This document shows positions 25,783-34,551 of a DNA stretch of 64,000 bases, piece by piece. The stretch is from Sphingobacteriales bacterium (GTDB lineage: Bacteria; Bacteroidota; Bacteroidia; Sphingobacteriales; Sphingobacteriaceae). Positions within the stretch are counted from its first letter, which is position 1. The number at the start of each line of letters is the position of its first letter. The notes beneath the pieces were generated by a model, which searched no databases, was not told the origin of the DNA, and saw only the letters and a program-made list of their open reading frames with translations. The position numbers were made by a program, and so were the translations under genes. Location of the stretch: NCBI GenBank assembly GCA_025353765.1, contig JANXOD010000024.1:62001-126000 (forward strand), written 5' to 3'.

Positions 25783-28188
25783 CTAATTCCTCAATGCCTT
25801 CCCCTTACTTAATATGGATTGAATCCGTTCTAACGTCTTCTTTTCTCCACAAAGCGATAGAAATACTTCACGCTCTAAATCCAATAAATACTGTTCTGAG
25901 ACTAAGGTTGGAGCAGATAAATCACCTCCGCAAAGCACCCAACCAAGTTTTTCAGATATCTTTTTATCATGTTCTGAAATATAATGACCAGAATACATAG
26001 TGTTAGCTCCGGCGTAAACGATTCCTAAACCACTTTTGCCTAATACACGGATATCTTTCCGCTGAACCGGTTTGGTATAACCTGCTTCTGCTAATTCAAT
26101 GGCTTTGGCTTTCGCATCCGAAATTAAACGACTTCGATTCATGGTGATGCTGTATTTACCTTTTTGCAGATATCCAAGTTCATAGGCTTGTTCTCCCGAA
26201 GTGGAAACTTTAGCCATACCGATCGTTAGGAAGCGATCGCGTAAAGCAGTCTGTTCGATCTGACCTTCTTTAAATTCATCAGAAAGACGAAGAGCAAATT
26301 CTTTTGTTCCTCCTCCTCCCGGAATTAAACCTACTCCAAATTCTACTAAACCCATATAGGTTTCGGCATTGGTTTGTACATGATCTGCATGCAAACACAA
26401 CTCACACCCGCCACCTAAAGTTAGGTTATGAGCTGCTGCCACTACAGGGATAGAAGAATAGCGCACCCGCATCATGGTATTTTGAAATGCTTTTATAGCA
26501 AGATTGATCTCATCCCAGTCCTGCTCCACAGCGGCCATAAATATCATCCCGATGTTTGCTCCGGCAGAAAAATTAGCACCATCGTTACCAATTACTAAAC
26601 CCCGATAATATTTTTCGGCCAGGTCAATGGCTTTATTAATTCCCTGGATGACTTCGGCGCCAATAGTGTTCATTTTAGTATGAAATTCCAGGTTTAAAAT
26701 TCCATCACCCAAATCTGTAATGGTTGTTCCGGCATTTTTCCAAATGGTATTTGTTGGGCGGATATTATTTAAGGTGATAAAAGCATCCGCTCCGGGAACT
26801 ACTTTGTATGATTTAGTTGGGATATCATAATATTTTTTAATCCCATCTTCCACTTTATAAAATGAGGTATTTCCGGCATCTAACATTTCATGAACCCATG
26901 GAGCTGCCTCATTGCCGTATTTTTTCATGTCTTCAACCGCTTCTTTCACACCCAAAGCATCCCACACTTCAAACGGACCTAATTCCCACCCAAAACCTGC
27001 ACGCATAGCATCATCAATACGATAGAGTTCATCTGAAATTTCGGGAATATGATCCGAAACATATTCAAATAAGCCAAAGAAAGAAGTGCGGAAAAATTCT
27101 CCTGCCTTATCAGTCCCTTTGGCAAATACTTTCATCCGCTCACGGAGGTTTTCTATGGGCTTTGTGGCTTCGAGCGTAGCTGATTTTATTTTTTGCTGAG
27201 GCTTGTATTCCAATGTTTTTAAGTCGAGCGATAAAATTTCTGAATTTCCATTTTCGCCTTTTACTTTCTTATAAAATCCCTGCTTCGTCTTATCACCCAG
27301 CCATTTATTTTCCTGCATTTTCTTCACATAGCCTGGCAGTTCAAACAAATTATGGGCTTTATCATTGGGAAGGTTACTGTATAAACCGCCGGCTACATTA
27401 ATCATCGTATCTAAACCCACCACATCGGTAGTTCGGAAAGTAGCAGATTTTGGCCTGCCTAAAGCCGGACCAGTGTATTTATCAACCTCCTCAACAGAAA
27501 GATCCATTTTTTCTACCAGATGCAGTAAAGCCATAATGGAGTAAACACCTACCCGGTTGGCAATAAATGCCGGAGTATCTTTACATAAAACCGTAGTTTT
27601 ACCTAAAAATTTATCACCATAATGCATTAAAAAATCGACAACCTCTGGTTTTGTATGCGGAGTCGGGATAATTTCTAACAAGCGCAAATAACGTGGCGGA
27701 TTAAAGAAATGCGATCCGCAGAAATGAGCCTGAAAATCTTCGCTTCTACCTTCTGCCATTAAATGAATAGGAATTCCTGATGTATTGGATGTAATTAATG
27801 TACCCGGAGTTCTGTGCTTTTCAACCTGGTCATAAACCGATTTTTTAATATCTAAACGCTCTATCACCACCTCAATTACCCAATCACAAGAGGCAATATC
27901 CTTCATATTATCTTCAAAATTTCCGGTGCTAATCTTATTCAATACCTTTTTAGTAAAAACAGGCGAAGGATTTGACTTGACTGCTGTCTCTAAAGCTGTA
28001 TTTACAATACGATTACGTACGTTTTTATTTTCAAGCGTTAAGCCTTTAAACTGTTCTTCGGGACTAAGTTCTTTCGGCAAAATATCAACCAAGAGTACTT
28101 CAACACCAATATTCGCAAAATGACAGGCAATACGAGAGCCCATGATACCCGAGCCTAATACCGCTACTTTTCTGATCGTTCGTTTCAT
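25783..28188 (-). CDS. 3-hydroxyacyl-CoA dehydrogenase / enoyl-CoA hydratase, FadN-like
   Basis: An 801-aa bifunctional beta-oxidation enzyme. The dehydrogenase comes first: Rossmann motif LGSGIMGSRIACHFANIGV at about residue 10, catalytic His in GSHFFNPPRYLRLLEIIP, and a second C-terminal 3HCDH domain (DAMRAGFGWELGPFEVWDALG). The enoyl-CoA hydratase/isomerase domain is at the C-terminal side (GANFSAGANIGMIF, NLTLGGGCEL, GLIPGGGGTKEF). This order is reversed relative to E. coli FadB and matches the Bacillus FadN type. It oxidises enoyl-CoA to 3-ketoacyl-CoA for the thiolase encoded downstream. It follows the MarR regulator by 44 bp. Confidence 0.95.
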   Translation of the reverse strand: MKRTIRKVAVLGSGIMGSRIACHFANIGVEVLLVDILPKELSPEEQFKGLTLENKNVRNRIVNTALETAVKSNPSPVFTKKVLNKISTGNFEDNMKDIASCDWVIEVVIERLDIKKSVYDQVEKHRTPGTLITSNTSGIPIHLMAEGRSEDFQAHFCGSHFFNPPRYLRLLEIIPTPHTKPEVVDFLMHYGDKFLGKTTVLCKDTPAFIANRVGVYSIMALLHLVEKMDLSVEEVDKYTGPALGRPKSATFRTTDVVGLDTMINVAGGLYSNLPNDKAHNLFELPGYVKKMQENKWLGDKTKQGFYKKVKGENGNSEILSLDLKTLEYKPQQKIKSATLEATKPIENLRERMKVFAKGTDKAGEFFRTSFFGLFEYVSDHIPEISDELYRIDDAMRAGFGWELGPFEVWDALGVKEAVEDMKKYGNEAAPWVHEMLDAGNTSFYKVEDGIKKYYDIPTKSYKVVPGADAFITLNNIRPTNTIWKNAGTTITDLGDGILNLEFHTKMNTIGAEVIQGINKAIDLAEKYYRGLVIGNDGANFSAGANIGMIFMAAVEQDWDEINLAIKAFQNTMMRVRYSSIPVVAAAHNLTLGGGCELCLHADHVQTNAETYMGLVEFGVGLIPGGGGTKEFALRLSDEFKEGQIEQTALRDRFLTIGMAKVSTSGEQAYELGYLQKGKYSITMNRSRLISDAKAKAIELAEAGYTKPVQRKDIRVLGKSGLGIVYAGANTMYSGHYISEHDKKISEKLGWVLCGGDLSAPTLVSEQYLLDLEREVFLSLCGEKKTLERIQSILSKGKALRN

Positions 28189-28232
28189 TAATTATGTATT
28201 GAAATGTTTATCTTTTATAATCTGTTTGCAGT

Positions 28233-28664
28233 TTATTCAACTTTATAATCTAATGCCAATTGATTAATTTTTGTTAGACTGTCTGTCAATTGAATACGTT
28301 CTTTTTCACTGATATGACTGTTTATATATTCATTAAATTGACGAACCACATCTTTTGCTATCTGTCTTTTCTCCTTTCCAAAATCTGTTAAAAAGATCTT
28401 TACTGAGCGCTTATCTGCGGTATCTGCCTGGCGGTAAATAAGGCCCAGTGTTTCCATATTATTAAGCATGCGTGAAAGACTGGTAGATTTTACACCCAAA
28501 AGTGCCGCAATTTGTGAAACAGCAGTACCTTCTTCATGAATATTGATGAGCATATAACCCAGTGCCTGGGTAATATCATAGCCGGAAGCAATCTGATTAT
28601 ATTTATTGGCTACGCTTTGCCAAACGATCTTTAAAAAATAATCTACAGTTTCTTCGGGCTTCAT
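28233..28664 (-). CDS. MarR-family transcriptional regulator of the fad operon
   Basis: A 143-aa winged-helix regulator: dimerisation helices at both ends, recognition helix region AVSQIAALLGVKSTSLSRMLNNMETLGLI (about 53-82) and the wing RQADTADKRSVKIFLTDFGKE. As first gene of the beta-oxidation operon it probably represses the operon and is released by an acyl-CoA or fatty-acid ligand; this is inferred from position. A TATGC-AA-GCATA palindrome 10 bp upstream is a good operator candidate. Confidence 0.9.
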   Translation of the reverse strand: MKPEETVDYFLKIVWQSVANKYNQIASGYDITQALGYMLINIHEEGTAVSQIAALLGVKSTSLSRMLNNMETLGLIYRQADTADKRSVKIFLTDFGKEKRQIAKDVVRQFNEYINSHISEKERIQLTDSLTKINQLALDYKVE

Positions 28665-28673
28665 TCAATTTAC

Positions 28674-28718
28674 TATGCAAGCATAACAAATCTATTGAAT
28701 AGAAATTTAGTATGCAAG
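28674..28718. promoter_or_regulatory. Candidate MarR operator (TATGCAAGCATA plus a second TATGCAAG)
   Basis: TATGC-AA-GCATA at 28674-28685 is a palindrome with a 2-nt centre, and TATGCAAG recurs at 28711-28718, 37 bp away. Both lie directly upstream of the MarR start at 28664, where autoregulatory sites are expected. Confidence 0.55.
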
Positions 28719-28836
28719 AGAGGATTGGAGAATTTATTTGGAAAATAATATCTGTTTAAATTTTCAATGCCTGGGGCTTAATGGCCTATAAATGCAGAAA
28801 TGGTAAAATAAGGATTTTAGCGAAATATGAATTTCC

Positions 28837-30381
28837 CTATACAGTAAAAATTTTGGGTGTTTCACTATGTGGTAGAGGATTAGCCTCTGCAATTTTGATT
28901 AATGACGAAAATGCAAATGCTTCTCCTAATACTAATGCTTGTTGTTGTTTTAAACTTGTCAATAAATCAATTTGGCTCTTGTCGTCATATTCAATCGTAT
29001 TTCTTATAAACTCCAAGTCTCTACTATTTGTTATTTTGTGAACTATTAAAGAATTGCATTGGGAAATTACAGTATTAGAAACTTCGGATGGTCTTTGAGT
29101 TGAAACCATAAGATTAACGCCAAATTTTCGCCCTTCTCTTGCTAATTTATCAATATAATAATTGTTTATCTGATCTGTTGATATTGCAGAAATATATCTG
29201 TGAGCTTCTTCCAAAACTAAAAGAATATTATCCTTTTGCCTATTATCTGGATTTGATTTGTAATTGAAAATACTCTTACTAATCATATAGACAAAAAGTG
29301 CTAAAACATCATTGGGAACTCGAAGAGACAAAATCAAAACCTTTTCAGTAGAAGAATTTAAAAAGTCCTCAATTGTGTTACCTTCTTTATTAAAAACTGC
29401 ATTAAATCTTTCATCAGAACAAAAATGCTTAATTCTCATTCGGATATGCTTAAGATATCCAATAACAAAATTGTCCTTATTTCCTTTGCTATCAAGAGGA
29501 ACAGCATTATCAATTTCTAATTGAAGTTTAGTAAATTCATAATATACTTTATCATCGACATTTTTTGTTCCTTTTAATATTTCGACAGCTCCTTTTAAGT
29601 AAGGTATTACGTTCGGCGAATCTTCCTGTAGTAATTGTGTTAATTCATAAAAGCTTAAATCTTTATGAGACAATTCTAAATCTGAATGATCTCTAACAGA
29701 AACCCAACTTGGTTTTATAGGCTTATCTGAAATTAATTCTTCAACTTGGTTAAATATTTCCGAATACTCTTCATTTGAATCAATTATTATAGTTTTAAGT
29801 TTTTTATTAGTGGCATTTAGTAATCTACCTTTTTCAATATAAACACCTTGTAATATTGAGGCAACTGTACAAGACTTTCCGCTACCAGTGTTACCAAAGA
29901 CAGCACAATGCTTTCCAAATAAAATATTGGGGTCAGCATTTATATTCACTTGATTAAAATAGATATCGCTTCCAATTTGTAAAGTTGATGTATCAGGCTT
30001 AATAGTGGAATTATAAATTGCTTCGAGTTGTTTTTCTTCAACTGTAAATACATCGGAATCAAGCGTGGGAAAATAATCAATACCTTTTTTAAAACTTTGG
30101 TTTATTGGGTTAAAGGTTCCTATCAATCGAATTTTTGATATAACAACTTCAGTCTTTGGCGAAAATAAAACCTCCCTTTCTTTGGATGGTTCTAATTGTT
30201 CGAATATTATTCCAATTGCATTTTGTGAATTAAATAAAGGAATAGAAATATAACTATTCAGCATGCCAACAATATGAAGTCCATTACCAGAGGAAATAGG
30301 TTTAGAAAAAATATCTTTGTCGTGAATTATTTCTAAATATCTATTTGTTATACGATATACTGCTCCAATTTTAAATGCCAT
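28837..30381 (-). CDS. HerA-type ATPase of a SIR2-HerA defence system
   Basis: A 514-aa HerA/FtsK-superfamily hexameric ATPase (DUF87 type). An N-terminal HAS-barrel-like beta region (1-115) precedes the ATPase core with Walker A GNTGSGKS at 163-170, Walker B ILLVLEEAH at 386-394, and the downstream LAREGRKFGVNLMVSTQRP segment (413-431) with the arginine-finger and sensor residues. Its start is 6 bp downstream of the SIR2 stop on the same strand. SIR2-HerA pairs are established anti-phage systems (including the one called Nezha) in which a HerA hexamer and SIR2 subunits form one complex that depletes NAD and can cut DNA. Base composition and location suggest acquisition. Confidence 0.92.
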   Translation of the reverse strand: MAFKIGAVYRITNRYLEIIHDKDIFSKPISSGNGLHIVGMLNSYISIPLFNSQNAIGIIFEQLEPSKEREVLFSPKTEVVISKIRLIGTFNPINQSFKKGIDYFPTLDSDVFTVEEKQLEAIYNSTIKPDTSTLQIGSDIYFNQVNINADPNILFGKHCAVFGNTGSGKSCTVASILQGVYIEKGRLLNATNKKLKTIIIDSNEEYSEIFNQVEELISDKPIKPSWVSVRDHSDLELSHKDLSFYELTQLLQEDSPNVIPYLKGAVEILKGTKNVDDKVYYEFTKLQLEIDNAVPLDSKGNKDNFVIGYLKHIRMRIKHFCSDERFNAVFNKEGNTIEDFLNSSTEKVLILSLRVPNDVLALFVYMISKSIFNYKSNPDNRQKDNILLVLEEAHRYISAISTDQINNYYIDKLAREGRKFGVNLMVSTQRPSEVSNTVISQCNSLIVHKITNSRDLEFIRNTIEYDDKSQIDLLTSLKQQQALVLGEAFAFSSLIKIAEANPLPHSETPKIFTV

Positions 30382-30387
30382 TACTTT

Positions 30388-31641
30388 TTATTTTGAAAGT
30401 TCTTTAAGGGTGTCACTTATTATTTCTTTGGGTGGAATAAATGAATTTAATGGAATTAAATATTTTACAACATTTGTAAAATCTCCAACCAAAGAACCTT
30501 CAAATATTATTATTCTATTGTCGCTGACGCTTCTGCTCCTAAGTGTTTGTAGAAAAAGAGGACTGGTAGCATCTATCAATCCGTAAGAATGAACAACTAA
30601 TGTCAAATTCGGATTGTAAAGCCCCGTTCTGATTATATCGTTTATATGTTCGTCTAAAAACGAATAACCAATTACGACTAAAGTGTTTTGGGTTTCGGTT
30701 AAACACTTTGAAAAATTACGAAATAACTCACTATATGGTAAGTCAAGAGAATATGACTTTTTAGTTTGGATAGGATATATCATCAAAGAATCAAAAACAA
30801 AATCTGTCTTCTTTGAAGTATCAGATATTTGTATTTCTTTAAGATTGTATAAGTCGTTTATACTTTCTGCGTATTGCCACGAAATACTCCCGTGAAGTTT
30901 GTAAATGTTCAAATATGTAGCTATTCTTTTTCCTTTGTCGCCCGAATCTTGTTTAATATAGGTTTCATTGTGGAATGTGTCTGGGTCGAATTTACGCATA
31001 TGTACACCACGAAAACCATTGTTATAACTTACGCCAATCTTTTCACAAGCATTTTCAAAAGCAAGATCATAGTTAGGGGTAAATATTTTGGGTCTGTTAA
31101 GTGTTTCTTTCCGACTTACAATTTTATTGATAAACAATTCATGAATTGTTAGTTTATCTTTTACATATTCAATAGGGAAAGGAACGTATTTGTTAACAAA
31201 TATTTTTAAAGCTTGGTCTAAATATTCTTTGATTGTTTTAGCAGAGTCTGCGTCGTCCCTATTGTTCAAATAGTAAAGATGCTCCTGATTTATTTTGTCA
31301 AACTTTTTTTCAAGTAAGTCGTCCGATTCGAAAAACTTGATTAGCTGTCCAATGTAATCTTTTGGATTTGCTATTGCTTTAAGTTCGGTTATAATTACTG
31401 CAAATGGGTTTTCATCTTTGTTTATTGTCTTACCTCCAATTGCTACGGAAGTCCCTGAACCACACAAAAAATTGAGATTCTCGTTTAAGTAATATTTGGC
31501 AAGTTTACTTAATGGTATTTTTTCTTCGTCTCTGAAAAAGCCAAGCAAAGCTGCTTCGTATTCAAGTTCATCACCGTCGGCTCTGTCAAATTCTAAATTA
31601 GAATCAATTGTCCTACCGTCTATTGTTATATGATTTGTCAT
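30388..31641 (-). CDS. SIR2-family NADase effector of a SIR2-HerA defence system
   Basis: A 417-aa protein with a SIR2 (NAD-binding) domain. LNFLCGSGTSVAIGG (57-70) is the NAD-pocket motif, TPNYDLAFENA (188-198) matches the T-x-NYD motif with N190, and KLHGSISW carries the catalytic His250. A C-terminal GYSFLDEHINDII segment, also typical of defence SIR2 proteins, follows. In SIR2-HerA systems this subunit hydrolyses NAD to stop phage growth. It is the first gene of the pair. An N-terminal ~50-residue acidic helical extension precedes the Rossmann fold and may be the HerA contact. No sirtuin zinc cysteines are visible, as expected for this group. Confidence 0.93.
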   Translation of the reverse strand: MTNHITIDGRTIDSNLEFDRADGDELEYEAALLGFFRDEEKIPLSKLAKYYLNENLNFLCGSGTSVAIGGKTINKDENPFAVIITELKAIANPKDYIGQLIKFFESDDLLEKKFDKINQEHLYYLNNRDDADSAKTIKEYLDQALKIFVNKYVPFPIEYVKDKLTIHELFINKIVSRKETLNRPKIFTPNYDLAFENACEKIGVSYNNGFRGVHMRKFDPDTFHNETYIKQDSGDKGKRIATYLNIYKLHGSISWQYAESINDLYNLKEIQISDTSKKTDFVFDSLMIYPIQTKKSYSLDLPYSELFRNFSKCLTETQNTLVVIGYSFLDEHINDIIRTGLYNPNLTLVVHSYGLIDATSPLFLQTLRSRSVSDNRIIIFEGSLVGDFTNVVKYLIPLNSFIPPKEIISDTLKELSK

Positions 31642-31855
31642 CAGTTAGTGTTTATCTATTTGAGGCCTTTAAACATTAACCTTTAAAATATGTTAATCTT
31701 TTTAAGCTATGAAATCTTATATAGTTGTTCAAATTCTCACGGTCTGTTTTAAGTCCTCAAAAAAAACTTAAACCCGCTTCTGACCCCAAATTTGGCATGT
31801 TGAGTTAGGGATACTTGCTCTAATACAATTCTTTAGAACTATTTATAATAAGCAA

Positions 31856-32491
31856 TTATTTCCTATTATATTCTCTTATAATTTTATCAAAAATTTCTGT
31901 TGCTTCTTCAATAGATTGATTAATATCTATCTCATCGTAGCACTTTAATGAAAATCTATTCTCACTCAAACAGTATGTTCCTATCTGCAATTTTTCAGGC
32001 TCACAATCAAAGAAATTTTTTGCTAAGTAATACTGCAATAGAGGAAATTTCAATTGTTGTTCCCAATTAAATGGCATTTCAGTAAAATAATAAGCTGCAT
32101 TATAATCGACATTAGATACTAGTAAAGGAGAATTTCCTGTTAAGCTCACACCTTTAATCAATTCCCAATTAATTCTGATTTGTGGCTTTTCTAATACGAA
32201 ATCTCGTTTCTCAAAATCTTCAAAATAGGGCATAAATCTGTCTATCAAAAACTCTTGTTTTTTACGGTTCTGATTATTGTCAGCATAATTCATAAACCTC
32301 TGTTGAAGTGTTTTTATGGCAGCAGGAATATCCAACTCTTCTTTATGCACATCTCTAACATTTTTCTGCCAGCAAGAAAACATACCAAAGCTACCACCAC
32401 TTGGTGTATTTTCACCATTTTTAAGGCTTTGTGCAAAAGATAAAGGGTTATTCCTTACATCTTCTAATTTTGAACACTGTACTTTAATCAT
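31856..32491 (-). CDS. Unrecognised protein, 211 aa, upstream of SIR2-HerA
   Basis: I do not recognise this family. It has no signal peptide or membrane helix and is probably cytosolic. The N-terminal half is helical (NPLSFAQSLKNGEN, AAIKTLQQRFMNYADNNQNRKKQEF); the C-terminal half is INWELIKGVSLTGNSPLLVSN...FPLLQYYLAKNFF...LQIGTYCLSENRF. The pattern hhTG-x-x-x-hhh followed by a Q-x-x-Y helix and a G-x-Y-x-L strand loosely recalls the second half of RecB/Cas4-like PD-(D/E)XK folds, but the catalytic D and E-x-K are not evident. Same strand as SIR2-HerA, 214 bp upstream; a separate gene or part of the defence locus. Confidence 0.65.
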   Translation of the reverse strand: MIKVQCSKLEDVRNNPLSFAQSLKNGENTPSGGSFGMFSCWQKNVRDVHKEELDIPAAIKTLQQRFMNYADNNQNRKKQEFLIDRFMPYFEDFEKRDFVLEKPQIRINWELIKGVSLTGNSPLLVSNVDYNAAYYFTEMPFNWEQQLKFPLLQYYLAKNFFDCEPEKLQIGTYCLSENRFSLKCYDEIDINQSIEEATEIFDKIIREYNRK

Positions 32492-32847
32492 AAATTATAT
32501 ATTTTAAGAGGTAAAAAATAATGTTTGGGCTTAAAAATTAACTTTTTACTATTAATTTCTTTAAATCAAACCGTAAATATATATACTTATGTAACATATT
32601 TATTACAATTTTTTCATACTTTAAATTTTCAACCTGTCTTTTATAGTAGTACTTGTATTAAAACTAGTTTAGGCAACAACTCTACTACCAATTCACTCTT
32701 ATATCCCCTAACTATTTCCTCTTTCTTAAGTTAACACTAATGTTATATTTAATTTATTATATATTTTTTTTACAATTATTTTTATAAATAAATAAAACAG
32801 TATATATTAGTTCCTGTAAATTTTCATTCACCTTAAATAAGAAAAAC
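32492..32847. other. AT-rich intergenic gap, no gene seen
   Basis: A 356-bp, very AT-rich divergent gap between the 211-aa gene and the duplicated-domain gene. Both strands carry short open frames with start codons but with no recognisable content. It should hold the promoters of both flanking genes; I could not place a convincing TTTG/TAnnTTTG pair. Confidence 0.6.
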
Positions 32848-33573
32848 ATGAGTTCAACATCCGAAACCGGACATGCCAAAAATGTAGCAGGCCTTGAGGA
32901 CCTGATTGATCACCTGGAAGTATTAAATCCGCCTTACAATCCTTCTAAAACATTGCTTCAGTTAAGCAGCTTAAAAGCACAATTGCCTCCCGCACAGGCA
33001 GCCATTAAAACCATTAGTACAACTGCTCCGCCCTATCAGTTAGCGGTAGATGCACAGGAAGAGCTCTTTAAGCCCTTGGGCAAAATGCTTACCCGTATCA
33101 TGAATATATTTCGCTCATCGGTAGATAATCCGAACGAAGTAGAATCTGCCGAAAGCCTGGCCAAATTGATGAAAGGCGGCAGCAAGCCCGCTAAAAAGCC
33201 GGCTGAGGAAGCTCAGACAGAGCCTAAAAACAATAAATCTACCTCACGCCGCTCTTATGATTCTATTATAGAAAATTTCGAAAAGTTGATTGATATACTT
33301 ATTGCTAACCCGTTATACAAGCCCAACGAAACCGAATTTAAAACCGCAACATTAAGCGCTTTACTGGCTGATATGAAAGCTAAAAATAAAGCAGTAGGCG
33401 TATTAGAAGGCCCTTTACGGGGTGCCCGTTTAGAGCGCAATAAATTGCTTTATACTCCCGGAACTGGTATAGTAGATGTAGGCAACGATGTAAGAATTCA
33501 TATTAGAGGTATTCTTAAGCCGGATAATCCGCATTATAAAGCCATACTGGCTATTAAATTTAAAAGCCGTTAA
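32848..33573 (+). CDS. Unrecognised protein with an internal duplication, 241 aa
   Basis: No named family. The protein seems to be two copies of a ~95-residue helical unit: residues ~14-105 (LEDLIDHLEVLNPPYNPSK, SSLKAQLPPAQAAIKTIS, LFKPLGKMLTRIMNIFRSS) and ~135-240 (FEKLIDILIANPLYKPNET, SALLADMKAKNKAVGVLE, RNKLLYTPGTGIVDVGNDV, IHIRGIL). Shared features are a leading leucine-rich helix, the P-x-Y-x-P motif, a coiled helix with charged residues and a final HIRGI/TRIMNI helix. A basic/acidic linker (GGSKPAKKPAEEAQTEP) joins the halves. Similar single- and two-unit proteins occur in Bacteroidota. A strong terminator and a minisatellite follow it. Confidence 0.75.
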   Translation: MSSTSETGHAKNVAGLEDLIDHLEVLNPPYNPSKTLLQLSSLKAQLPPAQAAIKTISTTAPPYQLAVDAQEELFKPLGKMLTRIMNIFRSSVDNPNEVESAESLAKLMKGGSKPAKKPAEEAQTEPKNNKSTSRRSYDSIIENFEKLIDILIANPLYKPNETEFKTATLSALLADMKAKNKAVGVLEGPLRGARLERNKLLYTPGTGIVDVGNDVRIHIRGILKPDNPHYKAILAIKFKSR

Positions 33574-33603
33574 AAGCTATTTATCTCTTTAAAGATAAGT
33601 CCA

Positions 33604-33639
33604 GACTTTCCAGGCTTCCAAAGCCCGGGAAGTCTTTTT
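33604..33639 (+). terminator. Rho-independent terminator
   Basis: A 14-bp stem (GACTTTCCAGGCTT at 33604-33617 with AAGCCCGGGAAGTC at 33621-33634, one wobble and one A-C mismatch), 3-nt loop, followed by TTTTT. It begins 31 bp after the stop of the duplicated-domain gene. Confidence 0.85.
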
Positions 33640-33680
33640 CATTAACAAGTTATACAGAAGCCCAGGCAGATCCTGCAATT

Positions 33681-33869
33681 CACCTGGCAGGTTTCACAAT
33701 CGGTTTGGCCGATTTCACAATTACTTTGGCAGGTTCTACAAAAGGCCCGGAAAATTTTACACTTACTCTGGCAAGCTCTACAGAAGGTTTGGCAGGTTCC
33801 ACAAGAGGCATGGCAAGTTTTACAATGGGTTTGGCCGGCTCTACAGAAGGTTTGGCCAGTTCTGCACTT
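33681..33869. repeat. Degenerate 21-bp minisatellite, nine units
   Basis: Nine tandem units of exactly 21 bp, each with the core TTGGCAGGTTCTACA or a variant, run from 33681 to 33869. The plus-strand frame reads as degenerate GLAGSTE heptads, but there is no ATG before it (only a TTG) and the array follows a terminator, so coding is unlikely. Period is half of the 42-bp array at 10745. Confidence 0.85.
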
Positions 33870-33886
33870 GTTATATTAAAAACTCC

Positions 33887-34246
33887 TTAATATGCCTCTG
33901 AAAAGAATATAGCTGAAGGGATTCCTAAAAAAGAGTGCAATGCTTTTGCCATTTTTAAGGTTAATCCCCTTTTTCCGGACAGAATTAATGAAACATGACT
34001 TTTAGACCCGATAATAGGCTCGAGGTCCTTTGCTTTAAGACCTTTTTCTTCCATTTTTAGTTTAACGACATCAATAGGATCTATTTCAGGAATAGTGATT
34101 GATCTATCTTCATAATCCTTTACAAGAATTAACAGAAGTTCTAATTCTTCAAATTCATTGGTACCTGGCTCGGTATGAAAAATAGCTATGGTTCTTTCCA
34201 GTGCTATTTGATATTCTTTTTCTGTTTTTAATACTTTCCAGTTCAT
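33887..34246 (-). CDS. higA: HigA-type antitoxin, XRE helix-turn-helix
   Basis: A 119-aa antitoxin. N-terminal half (EKEYQIALERTIAIFHTEPGTNEFEELELLLILVKDYED) matches the toxin-binding part of HigA/HTH antitoxins of this group. The C-terminal half is an XRE helix-turn-helix (DVVKLKMEEKGLKAKDLEPIIGSKSHVSLILSGKRGLTLKMAKALHSFL in pieces) that would bind the module's own promoter. Its ATG overlaps the toxin's stop by 4 bp (ATGA), so it is translated by coupling after the toxin, the usual order in HigBA modules. Confidence 0.9.
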   Translation of the reverse strand: MNWKVLKTEKEYQIALERTIAIFHTEPGTNEFEELELLLILVKDYEDRSITIPEIDPIDVVKLKMEEKGLKAKDLEPIIGSKSHVSLILSGKRGLTLKMAKALHSFLGIPSAIFFSEAY

Positions 34247-34551
34247 AGCGTAATGTGTTTTATGGTTGAAGCATCTATGTTATCATATTCTTTATGAGTT
34301 CCAAACCAAATAATATAAGCCGCCTGCGTTCTAAAGTTTATGGAGGCTATTAATCTAAATGAATTGCCCTTAATATTAAAAATTACTCTATGGTTTGTAA
34401 TTAGGCTGGCATTACCATAAACATGCTTTAAATCATTGAAATTTTCAAAAGATGATGTATTAAATTCTTTAAGCCAGCTTAATAAAGCCGTTTTTGCAAG
34501 AGGATATACATTTATATAATGGATAATGGTACGTTTAGCAATTACATTCAT
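34243..34551 (-). CDS. higB: HigB-type mRNA-interferase toxin
   Basis: A 102-aa RelE-superfamily toxin that cuts mRNA on the ribosome. Family blocks are AKTALLSWLKEFN, FNDLKHVYGNASLI, HRVIFNIKGNSFRLIASINFRTQ and YIIWFGTHKEYDNID. Start placed at ATG 34551 (MNVIAKRTI) since an upstream ATG adds only MYHCSN. It precedes higA with a 4-bp overlap. The module lies between the accessory block and housekeeping genes and may stabilise the region or take part in phage defence. Confidence 0.9.
   Translation of the reverse strand: MNVIAKRTIIHYINVYPLAKTALLSWLKEFNTSSFENFNDLKHVYGNASLITNHRVIFNIKGNSFRLIASINFRTQAAYIIWFGTHKEYDNIDASTIKHITL

Noticed and set aside
32492-32847. Small frames in the AT-rich gap
   Set aside because: Short, overlapping, without domain features or plausible promoters.
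33705-33890. Plus-strand frame of GLAGSTE-like heptads
   Set aside because: Starts with TTG, lies after a terminator, and is only the degenerate 21-bp repeat.
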